From positions 2,170,001 to 2,234,000 of the forward strand of contig NZ_CP118976.1 of NCBI RefSeq assembly GCF_029024945.1: a stretch of 64,000 nt of DNA, read 5' to 3'. A program made the position numbers and the translations under genes. The DNA comes from Staphylococcus succinus. Its GTDB lineage: Bacteria > Bacillota > Bacilli > Staphylococcales > Staphylococcaceae. Shown one piece after another: positions 1-8,137 of this stretch (position 1 is the stretch's first letter; every line of letters starts with the position of its first letter). The notes below the pieces were generated by a model. It saw only the letters and a program-made list of their open reading frames with translations. It did not search any database and was not told the origin of the DNA.

Positions 1-74
1 AATGTGGTTTTACCACTACCTAAAAATCCAGTTATTACTGTTATAGATATTCTTGAGTCTTCTTTATTTGTCAT
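1..74 (-). CDS. CobW/P47K-family GTP-binding protein (N-terminal fragment)
   Basis: Only the first 24 codons are in the window, read leftwards from an ATG at 74. Residues 16-24 read GFLGSGKTT, a P-loop placed about 15 residues from the N-terminus as in G3E GTPases (CobW, YjiA, YciC/ZagA), which are thought to deliver zinc or other metals. The rest of the gene lies outside, so the subgroup cannot be decided. It is divergent from mgrA with about 225 bp between the starts. I saw no clear Zur or Fur palindrome in that gap. Confidence 0.75.
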   Translation of the reverse strand, partial: MTNKEDSRISITVITGFLGSGKTT

Positions 75-300
75 ACTAATCACTCATTTCTCAAAAAATG
101 TTTGCATTAAAGGTAAATTATTCATATAATTAACCCTTTACTTGATAAATTTTAGATTTCTTCTGAAATTTAAACACAATTTATTTTAGCACGGCAAAGT
201 GCCAAAGTATGTCTAAGGAAGTGTCACACACAACATTAGACGGATTCAGTCCGATACACAAAGAATAAAAAAACGGATAGAATGTCTGGAGGAGAACTTT

Positions 301-744
301 ATGTCTGAAGAACTTAATTTAAAGGATCAACTTTGTTTTAGTTTGTATAATGCTCAGAGGCAAGTAAATCGCTACTACTCTAATAATGTCTTTAAGCAAT
401 ACAAATTGACTTACCCACAGTTTTTAGTTTTAACAATTTTATGGTCACAGTCACCTGTCAACGTGAAAAAAGTCGTTACCGAACTTGCTCTTGATACAGG
501 TACTGTATCCCCGCTACTTAAAAGAATGGAACAGGTTGATTTAATCAAACGCGAGCGTTCTGAAGTAGATCAACGCGAAGTATTTATTCATTTGACTGAT
601 AAGAGTGAAGCAATTCGCCCAGAATTAGATACTGCTTGTCAAGATGTTGCAGTAGCTTCTTCATTAAGTACAGATGAGACTAAAGAATTAAACCGATTAC
701 TTAGCAAAGTAATTTCTTCATTTACAGAAGAAAAAATTAAATAA
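301..744 (+). CDS. mgrA: MgrA, MarR/SarA-family global regulator
   Basis: The 147-residue winged-helix protein is nearly identical to S. aureus MgrA (Rat/NorR) through the DNA-binding region (residues about 35-100, including DTGTVSPLLKRMEQ and the wing RSEVDQREV). MgrA controls autolysis, efflux pumps, capsule and surface proteins, and binds DNA as a redox-sensing dimer. The sensing cysteine is present at position 12. A second cysteine at 113 is not in the S. aureus protein as I recall it. A strong GGAGGAG ribosome site precedes the ATG. The 225-bp leader contains small inverted repeats (for example 240-253). Known MgrA targets abcA/pbp4 and sarX lie in this window. Confidence 0.96.
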   Translation: MSEELNLKDQLCFSLYNAQRQVNRYYSNNVFKQYKLTYPQFLVLTILWSQSPVNVKKVVTELALDTGTVSPLLKRMEQVDLIKRERSEVDQREVFIHLTDKSEAIRPELDTACQDVAVASSLSTDETKELNRLLSKVISSFTEEKIK

Positions 745-812
745 ATATCTATTGTAAAATCTCAGTAAGAAACATATCAAAATACATTAATTAAATATAC
801 TTTATTTACATT

Positions 813-844
813 AAGAGCTCAAACACAATTGTGTTTGAGCTCTT
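813..844. terminator. Bidirectional terminator between mgrA and cydC
   Basis: A perfect 32-bp inverted repeat (16-bp arms, AAGAGCTCAAACACAA and its complement) lies between the convergent mgrA and cydC-like genes. Its arms begin with A-rich and end with T-rich bases, so it can stop transcription from both sides. Confidence 0.85.
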
Positions 845-876
845 GATTTATTAATAACTAAAAACAACTTCTATAA

Positions 877-2553
877 TTATATGGTATTCATTTCTGTCAT
901 TTGATATAAATAACCTTGTTGAGCGAGCAACATTTCATAACTTCCACACTCCACAATTTTCCCTTCATTCATTACTACTATTTTATCAAAACTTGGCAAT
1001 AATCTTAAATCGTGTGTCGCTACAATTAATGTTTGTGCTTTATTGTGAATCATATCCATCACTTTATCTGTATGATATATATCTAATGCTGTAGTTGGTT
1101 CATCGAGTATCCATATTGGTGCATCTTTTAAAAGTAATCTCGCAATACCTAGTCTTTGTACTTCTCCGCCAGATAATGTGTTTCCGGATATTGTAATCAC
1201 TCTATCTAAATTAATATGTTGTAAACCTAAATCATCCAATACATCTCGTATCACTTCATCCGACTCTTCGGTAAATAAATTCTCTTTCACTGATCCATCA
1301 AATAATTGTTGTGACTGTAACAAAGCATTAAATTGACTATATTTTTCTTCATCTAAAATCCTAGTCATATCCTGATGATTCAACAGAATTTTTCCTTCAT
1401 CACTTTGATATAGACCTAACATTAATTGTAATAATGAACTTTTTCCCGATCCTGATGGTCCAATGATTGCTATATGTTCTCCTTTAACAATGGATAACTG
1501 GATATCATCAAGTACATAACTCGATTGATTCCAATATTTAAATTTAATGTCACGTACCTCTAATAAATTGACAGCTTCTTTGACATTCGAGTGAATAGAT
1601 TCAGTTCCTTGAGGCGTAGGATGTGCAATGACTTCATTGATATCGCTTAAAGCTTCATCTGTATCTGCTTTATAATAAGCTACATTACTCATAGGAATTG
1701 CTTGTTCAAATAATGTTAACATCATTAATACGATACTTGTTAAGTATACTGCGTCCAATTGATGTTGTTGGATTTGTGCTACACCTAAATATAAAGTAGC
1801 AAATAACGCTAACATCGAAACGATATTCAAACTGTACTCATACAATGATAAAAATCGTTGTTCTTTCGCTTGCGCTTTTTCATAAGCCTCTAACTGCCCT
1901 AGTACTTCATTTTGATAATATGCTGTTTGGTTAAAGCGCTCTAACTCTTCATATCCTTCTTTATAATCATAAAATTGATTTAAAAATTGCCCTTGAACTT
2001 CATTCATCTGTTTTTTTAAAGCGCGCGCTCTTTTAGCGCTTAATAAGGGAATTAAAATTAAAGATACTATCATACTTAAGCATATAATTAATGCATGGAC
2101 ATAAGAAAAATATAACATGACTAATGCAGAAATAAGTGCTGTGATACCTATGACAACTGGAGGATAATAAACACGTAAGTATATATTTTGTAAAGATTCT
2201 ACCCTCCCTATCATTCGTGCAATCAACTCACTTGAATTGAATTTTCTATATACATCTGGGACTACAGGAGTCAGATTTTTAAAAAATTGTACTCTCACAT
2301 TTCTGAGCATTGTAAAAGTAGTCCTATGAGATAGTAACCTTTCGATATATCTTGCAATTGCTCTTAAGAACCCAAACATCTTCACTGTAACTATTAAAAC
2401 CATTAATGCAAATAGTGGTGCACCCAAGGCGCTTTGTGTCACCATGTAACCACTTAGAAAGAACATACCCAAAGCGATTATACTTCCGGCTACACCAACA
2501 AGAATAGAAAGTAGTAAATCTTTATCTATTTTGAAATGAATATGTGGCTTCAT
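877..2553 (-). CDS. cydC: CydC-like thiol-reductant ABC exporter subunit
   Basis: The protein has 558 residues: six membrane helices in the first 290 or so, then an ABC ATPase with Walker A GPSGSGKSS (about 365), signature LSGGE (about 460) and Walker B WILDEP (about 481). It forms a heterodimer with the product of the upstream gene, which it overlaps by 4 bp (ATGA), the usual CydDC arrangement. In other bacteria CydDC exports cysteine and glutathione and is needed for cytochrome bd assembly. In staphylococci, which use bacillithiol, the substrate is inferred. No cydAB genes are adjacent. Other heterodimeric exporters remain possible. Confidence 0.8.
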   Translation of the reverse strand: MKPHIHFKIDKDLLLSILVGVAGSIIALGMFFLSGYMVTQSALGAPLFALMVLIVTVKMFGFLRAIARYIERLLSHRTTFTMLRNVRVQFFKNLTPVVPDVYRKFNSSELIARMIGRVESLQNIYLRVYYPPVVIGITALISALVMLYFSYVHALIICLSMIVSLILIPLLSAKRARALKKQMNEVQGQFLNQFYDYKEGYEELERFNQTAYYQNEVLGQLEAYEKAQAKEQRFLSLYEYSLNIVSMLALFATLYLGVAQIQQHQLDAVYLTSIVLMMLTLFEQAIPMSNVAYYKADTDEALSDINEVIAHPTPQGTESIHSNVKEAVNLLEVRDIKFKYWNQSSYVLDDIQLSIVKGEHIAIIGPSGSGKSSLLQLMLGLYQSDEGKILLNHQDMTRILDEEKYSQFNALLQSQQLFDGSVKENLFTEESDEVIRDVLDDLGLQHINLDRVITISGNTLSGGEVQRLGIARLLLKDAPIWILDEPTTALDIYHTDKVMDMIHNKAQTLIVATHDLRLLPSFDKIVVMNEGKIVECGSYEMLLAQQGYLYQMTEMNTI

Positions 2554-4181
2554 GTTACTTCACCACCTTTAATGTTTTCATTGATTACTAATTGATCTAA
2601 TGATTTCAATTGCCCGTTTTCTATATATACACGTCTATTGGCATTTTTAATTGTATGCGCTCTATGAGCAATTATAATTATTGTCGTACTATTAAATTGT
2701 TGTGAAATTACATCTTGTATAATATTTTCTGTTTGTACATCCAAGCCTGTTGCAGGCTCATCGAAGACTAAAACGTCCGGCTGTGCTACTAACACGCGCG
2801 ACAGCTCTATTCGCCTCATTTGTCCGCCTGAGAGCATTTCTCCACCTTCTCCTATCCACGTATCTAAACCGTGCTTCAAAGATAGGATTTTATCTTTCAT
2901 GCCAACCGCTTCTAATACCTTTAAAACTTCAGCTTCATCAATAGATTGAAACATCGTAATGTTATCACGTATTGAAGCATTAAAAATATAAGGAGACTGA
3001 CTTAAAAATCCAATGCTTAAATTGGGTTGATTGTATGTTACAGTTCCTGAATTAGGTATATATCGCTGTACGATCAGTTGCGCCAATGTAGATTTACCAG
3101 CGCCACTTTCTCCTATAAGCGCAATTTGTTCGCCTTTATAAATTTCCAAATTTATCTCATTCAGTGCATTAAATGGCGCAGAGTCATATTTATATGATAC
3201 CTTCCTCACTTTAATAAGCGCATTTTGTTGTGAATTAAAATTAGGTACTCTATTATCTACTTCCTCTTGGCTATCTAATAACTCAAAGACAACATCACTC
3301 GAACCTTCACTTTGCTTTCCTGTATGGAATGACTGACCTAGATCCTTTATTGCATTATAAAATTCTGGCGCTAATATAATAGCAATTGCTGCTGTTTTAA
3401 AATCAATACTATCAAATAATATCAATCCTAATCCTGCTTCTAACGCTACAAGGCCAATTCCCAACATGCTAATAAATTCCAACATCAATCCTGATAAGAA
3501 AGCACTTTTTAAGATACGCATAGTTAAATCTCTAAACGTTGTACTCTCTTCATATAATGCTCTTTCAGTTTGTTCTGTTCGATTAAAAAGTTTTAGTGTT
3601 ATAAGTCCTTTCACTTTATTTAAAAATTGTTGACTAAACTCGTTTAAGTACGTCATCTTATCTTTAGATTCATCTCTTGTTTTCAGTCCAAAAATAATAT
3701 AAAAAAGTGGAATAAATGGTGCAGTCACCATCATAATTAAAGCAGTATTTAAGTGTATAAAACACATTGCTATAATAATAAAAACTGGAATCATCATTGA
3801 TTTAAATACCTGCGGAAGGTAACTATTAAAAAAAGGTACAATTCCATCAATATTTTCAGTCAAGGTATTCATTTGAACCCCTATAGGTTCTTTAGACTGC
3901 TTTAAAATGAGCTGACGTCGTAAATGTTGTTTCACTTTTGTCGACATACGATTACCTATCATTTGATTAAGCGTATTAAATGTTGCCCTCGCTAATAACA
4001 CAACTAATATAAATAATAGCAATGTCCATAAATCTTCTTTAGTATCTAACAAGACTGCATTTAACACTTCTGCTATTGAAATGTTTTGAACAACCACCGT
4101 AATCGCTAATAATATACTGATTACAAACATACATGCTGGATATATTTTATATTTAATTGCTAAATTTGTTAATCTTTTCAC
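2550..4181 (-). CDS. cydD: CydD-like thiol-reductant ABC exporter subunit
   Basis: This is the first gene of the cydDC-like pair: an exporter half-transporter with six membrane helices, Walker A GESGAGKST (about 356), signature LSGGQ (about 450) and Walker B VFDEP (about 474). The frame is open to a GTG at 4199, but that codon has no ribosome site. The GTG at 4181 has AGGTG six bases upstream, so I place the start there (543 residues, beginning VKRLTNLAIKYK). It probably exports a low-molecular-weight thiol together with CydC. The divergent neighbour uppP is about 300 bp away. Confidence 0.8.
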   Translation of the reverse strand: MKRLTNLAIKYKIYPACMFVISILLAITVVVQNISIAEVLNAVLLDTKEDLWTLLLFILVVLLARATFNTLNQMIGNRMSTKVKQHLRRQLILKQSKEPIGVQMNTLTENIDGIVPFFNSYLPQVFKSMMIPVFIIIAMCFIHLNTALIMMVTAPFIPLFYIIFGLKTRDESKDKMTYLNEFSQQFLNKVKGLITLKLFNRTEQTERALYEESTTFRDLTMRILKSAFLSGLMLEFISMLGIGLVALEAGLGLILFDSIDFKTAAIAIILAPEFYNAIKDLGQSFHTGKQSEGSSDVVFELLDSQEEVDNRVPNFNSQQNALIKVRKVSYKYDSAPFNALNEINLEIYKGEQIALIGESGAGKSTLAQLIVQRYIPNSGTVTYNQPNLSIGFLSQSPYIFNASIRDNITMFQSIDEAEVLKVLEAVGMKDKILSLKHGLDTWIGEGGEMLSGGQMRRIELSRVLVAQPDVLVFDEPATGLDVQTENIIQDVISQQFNSTTIIIIAHRAHTIKNANRRVYIENGQLKSLDQLVINENIKGGEVT

Positions 4182-4404
4182 AAATATCACCTGCTTCACA
4201 TTATAAACTCATTATGTAAAAATTAAATGGATTCGCTCATAATTTTAAGAGCTTTTTTATGCTTAATTCATATTTTTGTCATAAATTCAAATTACACCAT
4301 TTAATAATATTTACTATAATTTTTTGAATGGTTTTATTAGAAGAATTTATTTTGTAAAATTATTTTAAGACTTGAGACTGAAATCTCAGTTATATGTGGT
4401 AAAT

Positions 4405-4443
4405 TACATTTTCATTATGCTATCATGATAAAATGAAAATGTA
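4405..4443. repeat. 12-bp inverted repeat in the uppP upstream region
   Basis: TACATTTTCATT at 4405-4416 is repeated as its exact complement at 4432-4443 with a 15-bp spacer, 36 bp before the uppP start. No T-run follows, so it is not a normal terminator. It could be an operator or a leader hairpin. The rest of 4182-4478 is AT-rich with no recognisable gene. Confidence 0.5.
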
Positions 4444-4478
4444 TAAAATTTAATAAGTGATATGAAAGTAGGTAAAAT

Positions 4479-5354
4479 ATGTTAATACTTGAATTGATAA
4501 AAGGTATCATTCTAGGTATCGTCGAAGGTTTAACAGAGTTTGCACCTGTGTCTTCTACAGGTCATATGATTCTTATCGATGACATGTGGTTAAAATCAAG
4601 TGAATTTTTAGGATCTCAATCCGCTTTTACTTTTAAGATTGTAATTCAACTTGGTTCTGTTTTCGCTGGTGCCTGGGTATTCCGTGAACGCTATTTCGAA
4701 ATGTTACATATTGGTAAATATAGATCAGAACCAATTGATGGTATTGGTCAAAAACCAAAACGTTTAAACCTACTACATATATTAGTAGGTATGATTCCAG
4801 CTGGTATACTGGGTGTATTATTTGATGATGTCATTGAAAAATACCTATTTAATGTACCAACAGTAATGATAGGACTATTCATTGGCGCAATATATATGAT
4901 TATTGCAGATATTTATAGTAAAAAAGTTACAAATCCAAAAACAGTTGATCAAATCAATTACTTACAAGCTTTTATTATTGGGTTGTCTCAGGCTGTAGCC
5001 ATGTGGCCAGGTTTTAGTAGATCAGGATCTACAATATCTACTGGTGTATTGATGAAGATGAATCATAAGTCAGCTTCTGATTTCACCTTTATCATGGCCG
5101 TTCCTGTAATGTTAGCAGCAAGTGCACTATCATTAGTTAAAAACTTTGAGTATATACATTTAAATCATATTGGTTTCTATATTTTAGGTTTCTTAGCAGC
5201 ATTTATTGTAGGCTTAATTGCAATTAAAACTTTCCTCTTCCTCATTAGTAAAGTTAAATTAATACCTTTTGCAATTTACAGAATTGTATTAGTCATCATC
5301 ATAGCTATTCTCTATTTCGGTTTTGGCATTGGTCAAGGTATTTCAGGAGAATAA
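4479..5354 (+). CDS. uppP: Undecaprenyl-diphosphatase UppP (BacA)
   Basis: A 291-residue polytopic membrane protein that removes a phosphate from undecaprenyl pyrophosphate, recycling the lipid carrier for peptidoglycan and teichoic acid; extra copies give bacitracin resistance. The two family motifs are present: EGLTEFAPVSSTGHM at about 16-30 and PGFSRSGSTIS at about 176-186. Length is normal for the family. AGGT lies just before the ATG. It is monocistronic, ending at a strong terminator. The carrier is shared with the tar genes of this window. Confidence 0.95.
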   Translation: MLILELIKGIILGIVEGLTEFAPVSSTGHMILIDDMWLKSSEFLGSQSAFTFKIVIQLGSVFAGAWVFRERYFEMLHIGKYRSEPIDGIGQKPKRLNLLHILVGMIPAGILGVLFDDVIEKYLFNVPTVMIGLFIGAIYMIIADIYSKKVTNPKTVDQINYLQAFIIGLSQAVAMWPGFSRSGSTISTGVLMKMNHKSASDFTFIMAVPVMLAASALSLVKNFEYIHLNHIGFYILGFLAAFIVGLIAIKTFLFLISKVKLIPFAIYRIVLVIIIAILYFGFGIGQGISGE

Positions 5355-5362
5355 ACCGATGC

Positions 5363-5405
5363 ATCTCTACTTCTTAGTTAACAACTAAAAGTAGAGATTT
5401 TTCTT
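5363..5405 (+). terminator. uppP terminator
   Basis: A long stem (ATCTCTACTT... paired with ...AAGTAGAGAT, extended by AGTT/AACT) is followed by a T-run, nine bases after the uppP stop. Confidence 0.9.
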
Positions 5406-5440
5406 TATTAGCAAATACGTTGTAATAAGCTGTAATTACA

Positions 5441-5466
5441 GTTTATTTTCCTGTATCATAGGGTAA
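5441..5466 (+). promoter_or_regulatory. Predicted sigma-B promoter
   Basis: GTTTAT (5441-5446), a 14-bp spacer and GGGTAA (5461-5466) match the staphylococcal sigma-B consensus (GTTTAA, 12-15 bp, GGGTAT). Transcription would start near 5473, about 30 bases before the next gene. No comparable sigma-A promoter was seen. Confidence 0.65.
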
Positions 5467-5502
5467 TAAGTAGATAGTATAAATTAAATGGAGGCAACGA
5501 GT

Positions 5503-6204
5503 ATGGACAAAAAGCAATTAATTAAAACAATCATCACAGTATTACCTGTGTTTTTAGTACCGCTCATCGTTGAGCGCAAACGTATTAAAGATCATCCTGA
5601 CGTGAAAAAAGCAACTGATGCAACAGTTAGTGCATCTAAAACCGTTGCGAATAAATCAGTCCAATTCAAGGATAGTGTTGTAGAAAAATCATCACATGCA
5701 AAAGACTACGTTGCAGATAAAAAACACAATGTAGATCAAAAACGCGAACTTAAACGTATTGCTAAAGCATACGATCCTGCTTATATTGAGAAAAAAGGCG
5801 AAAAGCTAGAAAAAGAAAATCGCAAAGAAGCAGCTAAACTAGATAAGATTCTTCAAAAAAATATCGACAAACGTCATAAGGAAGAAGAAAAAGTTCGTCA
5901 AGACAACAAAAAACAACGCATTAAAGATATGAAAAAAGCCAATAAGCACATGGAAAAAGTTGGTTTAACTCCAGGAAAACTTGATGATTCAACTGAGAAA
6001 AAAGGCGAAAAGTTAGAAAAAGAAAATCGTAAAGACATTAAAAAGTTAGATAAATTATTGCAAAAAAATATCGACAAACGTCATAAAGAAGAAGAAAAAG
6101 CTCAAGAGAAAAACAAAAAAAATCGCTTATCTGAGTTCAAAAAATATAAAGACTACGTGGCCAAGAGTGTTGTAAAACAAAACAACGAAGACAAAGGTAA
6201 ATAA
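5503..6204 (+). CDS. Lysine-rich, repeat-containing membrane-anchored protein
   Basis: A protein of 233 residues with one N-terminal hydrophobic segment (about 5-23, ending in a basic ERKRIK) followed by a long, charged, predominantly helical region. A unit of about 35 residues occurs twice, starting EKKGEKLEKENRK and ending DKRHKEEEK, at about residues 96-130 and 165-199. The frame extends to an ATG at 5488, but GGAGG at 5490-5494 points to the ATG at 5503. It is the first gene of a tight operon with the next two and lies behind a sigma-B promoter. I do not recognise a known function; a stress-related membrane-associated coiled-coil protein is a reasonable description. Confidence 0.75.
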   Translation: MDKKQLIKTIITVLPVFLVPLIVERKRIKDHPDVKKATDATVSASKTVANKSVQFKDSVVEKSSHAKDYVADKKHNVDQKRELKRIAKAYDPAYIEKKGEKLEKENRKEAAKLDKILQKNIDKRHKEEEKVRQDNKKQRIKDMKKANKHMEKVGLTPGKLDDSTEKKGEKLEKENRKDIKKLDKLLQKNIDKRHKEEEKAQEKNKKNRLSEFKKYKDYVAKSVVKQNNEDKGK

Positions 6205-6208
6205 ACTT

Positions 6209-6673
6209 ATGACCCAAGTCATTATAGATGGAGATGCTTGTCCTGTAACCAATTCAGTAATTGAATTGACTTTAGGGACAGGCATTTTTGTTACAATTGT
6301 ACGTAGCTTTAGCCATTTTTCCACTGTTGTTCAACCAAACCACGTGAAAGTCATTTATGTAGATGACGGCCCAGATGCTGTAGACTACAGAATCGTTAAG
6401 CTTGCACAAACCAGCGATATTGTAATCACTCAAGACTATGGACTAGCAAGCTTACTTCTAAATAAAGTAAAAATGGTCATGCACCATAAGGGATTCATTT
6501 TTAATCATCAAAATATTGACACACTGCTTGAACAGCGACATGCAAGTGCCCAATTTAGAAAAAGTGGCGGTCGCACAAAAGGGCCTTCCGCATTTACTGA
6601 ACAAGATGTCTCAGTTTTTGAGTCTATATTTTCATCTATTATTAAGGAACAAATATCTGAAAAGGAGGAATAA
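6209..6673 (+). CDS. YaiI/YqxD family (DUF188, UPF0178) protein
   Basis: 154 residues. The N-terminal VIIDGDACPV and the later VDDGPDAVDYRIV and VITQDYGLASLLL blocks are the conserved acidic motifs of the YaiI/YqxD family, a PIN-domain-like fold suggestive of a nuclease. The biological role is unknown. It starts four bases after the previous stop and ends two bases before the next start, so the three genes are a single operon, probably sigma-B driven. Confidence 0.9.
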   Translation: MTQVIIDGDACPVTNSVIELTLGTGIFVTIVRSFSHFSTVVQPNHVKVIYVDDGPDAVDYRIVKLAQTSDIVITQDYGLASLLLNKVKMVMHHKGFIFNHQNIDTLLEQRHASAQFRKSGGRTKGPSAFTEQDVSVFESIFSSIIKEQISEKEE

Positions 6674-6675
6674 CT

Positions 6676-7242
6676 ATGAAAAGAATTGCCATATATTGTG
6701 GTGCCAGTAAAGGCAAAGATGAATCATACATGAATGAAGCATACCAATTAGGAAAATACATGGCCCAACAAGAATATGAATTAGTATTTGGTGCTGGCTC
6801 CGTTGGAATTATGGGCGCAATTCAAGATGGTGTATTAGATCATGGGGGCCAAGCAATTGGCGTTATGCCTAATATGCTAAACGAACGAGAAATCACAAGT
6901 GAAAAATTAAGTGAACTCATACTTGTGGACTCTATGCATGAACGAAAAAACAAAATGGCCGAACTTGCAGATGCCTTTGTCATGGCTCCAGGCGGTGCTG
7001 GTTCTTTAGAAGAATTTTTTGAAATGTATAGTTGGGCTCAAATTGGAATTCATGAAAAACCTATTGCTGTTTTTAATATTAATAATTTCTTTGGGCCTTT
7101 GCAAACATTACTTAACCATATGATTAGCGAAGGATTTATTGACGCTAAGTATAGTCGCCTAGCACCTTTATGCGATACTAAAGAACAACTTTTCGAAACG
7201 ATTCATAACTACAAACCACTAGGCGTAAGAACTTATGATTAA
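6676..7242 (+). CDS. LOG family Rossmann-fold protein (TIGR00730)
   Basis: 188 residues with the family motifs ERKNKMAELADAF and PGGAGSLEEFFE (PGGxGTxxE with Ser for Thr). Plant and bacterial LOG proteins are cytokinin-type nucleoside 5'-monophosphate phosphoribohydrolases, and the family was formerly misnamed lysine decarboxylase. The physiological substrate in staphylococci is not known. AAAGGAGGA precedes the ATG and only two bases separate it from the previous stop. It is the last gene of the operon starting at 5503. Confidence 0.9.
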   Translation: MKRIAIYCGASKGKDESYMNEAYQLGKYMAQQEYELVFGAGSVGIMGAIQDGVLDHGGQAIGVMPNMLNEREITSEKLSELILVDSMHERKNKMAELADAFVMAPGGAGSLEEFFEMYSWAQIGIHEKPIAVFNINNFFGPLQTLLNHMISEGFIDAKYSRLAPLCDTKEQLFETIHNYKPLGVRTYD

Positions 7243-7254
7243 CATTTAAACTAA

Positions 7255-7332
7255 AAAGAGGTCGGATACACTAATATATCTTGGATGCCATAGATTAGCT
7301 TTCCACATATATTACTCATGTCCAACCTCTTT
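7255..7332. terminator. Long bidirectional hairpin between the LOG gene and lysE
   Basis: A 78-bp imperfect inverted repeat has arms AAAGAGGT...AATATAT (7255-7279) and the complement (7308-7332). About 21 of 25 positions pair. It is flanked by A's and T's and sits between convergent genes. It resembles the AGAGGT-type hairpins frequent in staphylococcal genomes. Confidence 0.7.
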
Positions 7333-7341
7333 CTTTTTCTT

Positions 7342-7959
7342 TTAACAAACAATCATCATTAATTGTTTGAATATTATTCCGAAAACCACCAAAATAATAA
7401 CCACAGATATTTTATTGATCATTATAATGTATTTTCCCGATGTATCCATATGGCCAAGTGCTTTTCCTAAAATGGCTAAAAGGAAAAACCACAACCATGA
7501 GACACTAAGTGTCGCTATCATAAATATTCCTTTAGATACGCCTTCATAAATCGCACCATTTGTGCCTATTACCCCGATTGTATCCATAATTGCATGAGGG
7601 TTGAGTAACGAAACAGACAGAGCAAACGTGATTTGTTTCTTTGTTGACATGGGACGCGTAGTGTTTACTCTTTCTGGCTTTGCCATCCACATACTCCATG
7701 CCATATATAATAAAAATAGTAATCCAATACAATAAATCGTTACTTGTAGTATAGGAAATGACAATAAAATCACTGAAACTCCTAAGACTGCTAATATAAT
7801 TAATAACGAATCACATACCCCTGCTGTAATAATTACAGGTAATACTTTGAAAATACTTTTATAATTTGCACCTTGATTAAATACAAAAACATTTTGTGCT
7901 CCTAAAGGTAATATTAAACCCAATGCTAATAAGAAACCATGAATTAAAGGTTGTAGCAT
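7342..7959 (-). CDS. LysE/ArgO-type amino-acid exporter
   Basis: 205 residues with six predicted membrane helices and the LysE signature near the N-terminus (GFLLALGLILPLGAQNVFVF). LysE proteins export basic amino acids; the substrate here is not proven. The frame is open upstream to 7989, but GGGGGATAGG precedes the ATG at 7959, which is chosen. It is divergent from a MocR-type regulator, a common pairing in which the regulator controls the exporter. A direct repeat in the shared region supports this. Confidence 0.85.
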   Translation of the reverse strand: MLQPLIHGFLLALGLILPLGAQNVFVFNQGANYKSIFKVLPVIITAGVCDSLLIILAVLGVSVILLSFPILQVTIYCIGLLFLLYMAWSMWMAKPERVNTTRPMSTKKQITFALSVSLLNPHAIMDTIGVIGTNGAIYEGVSKGIFMIATLSVSWLWFFLLAILGKALGHMDTSGKYIIMINKISVVIILVVFGIIFKQLMMIVC

Positions 7960-7985
7960 ATACCTATCCCCCTTCCTAATAAATT

Positions 7986-8090
7986 CCACAGAAAACTGTA
8001 CCAGTTCATTTTATAGTCATGCTTCAAAAACTCTGCTTAATACATTGTCTGCAACGACTATGCTATAATAAATCCACAGAAAATGGACCA
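7986..8090. promoter_or_regulatory. Direct repeats, predicted MocR operators
   Basis: CCACAGAAAACTGTACCA (7986-8003) recurs as CCACAGAAAATGGACCA (8074-8090), 88 bp apart in the lysE/mocR intergenic region. The second copy follows a promoter with extended -10 TGCTATAAT (8061-8069), so binding would block mocR, and the first covers the lysE side. MocR regulators typically bind such widely spaced direct repeats. Confidence 0.55.
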
Positions 8091-8137
8091 ACCAATAGAT
8101 AATAAAAATACCAATCAGATAGCATAGGAGAATATGT

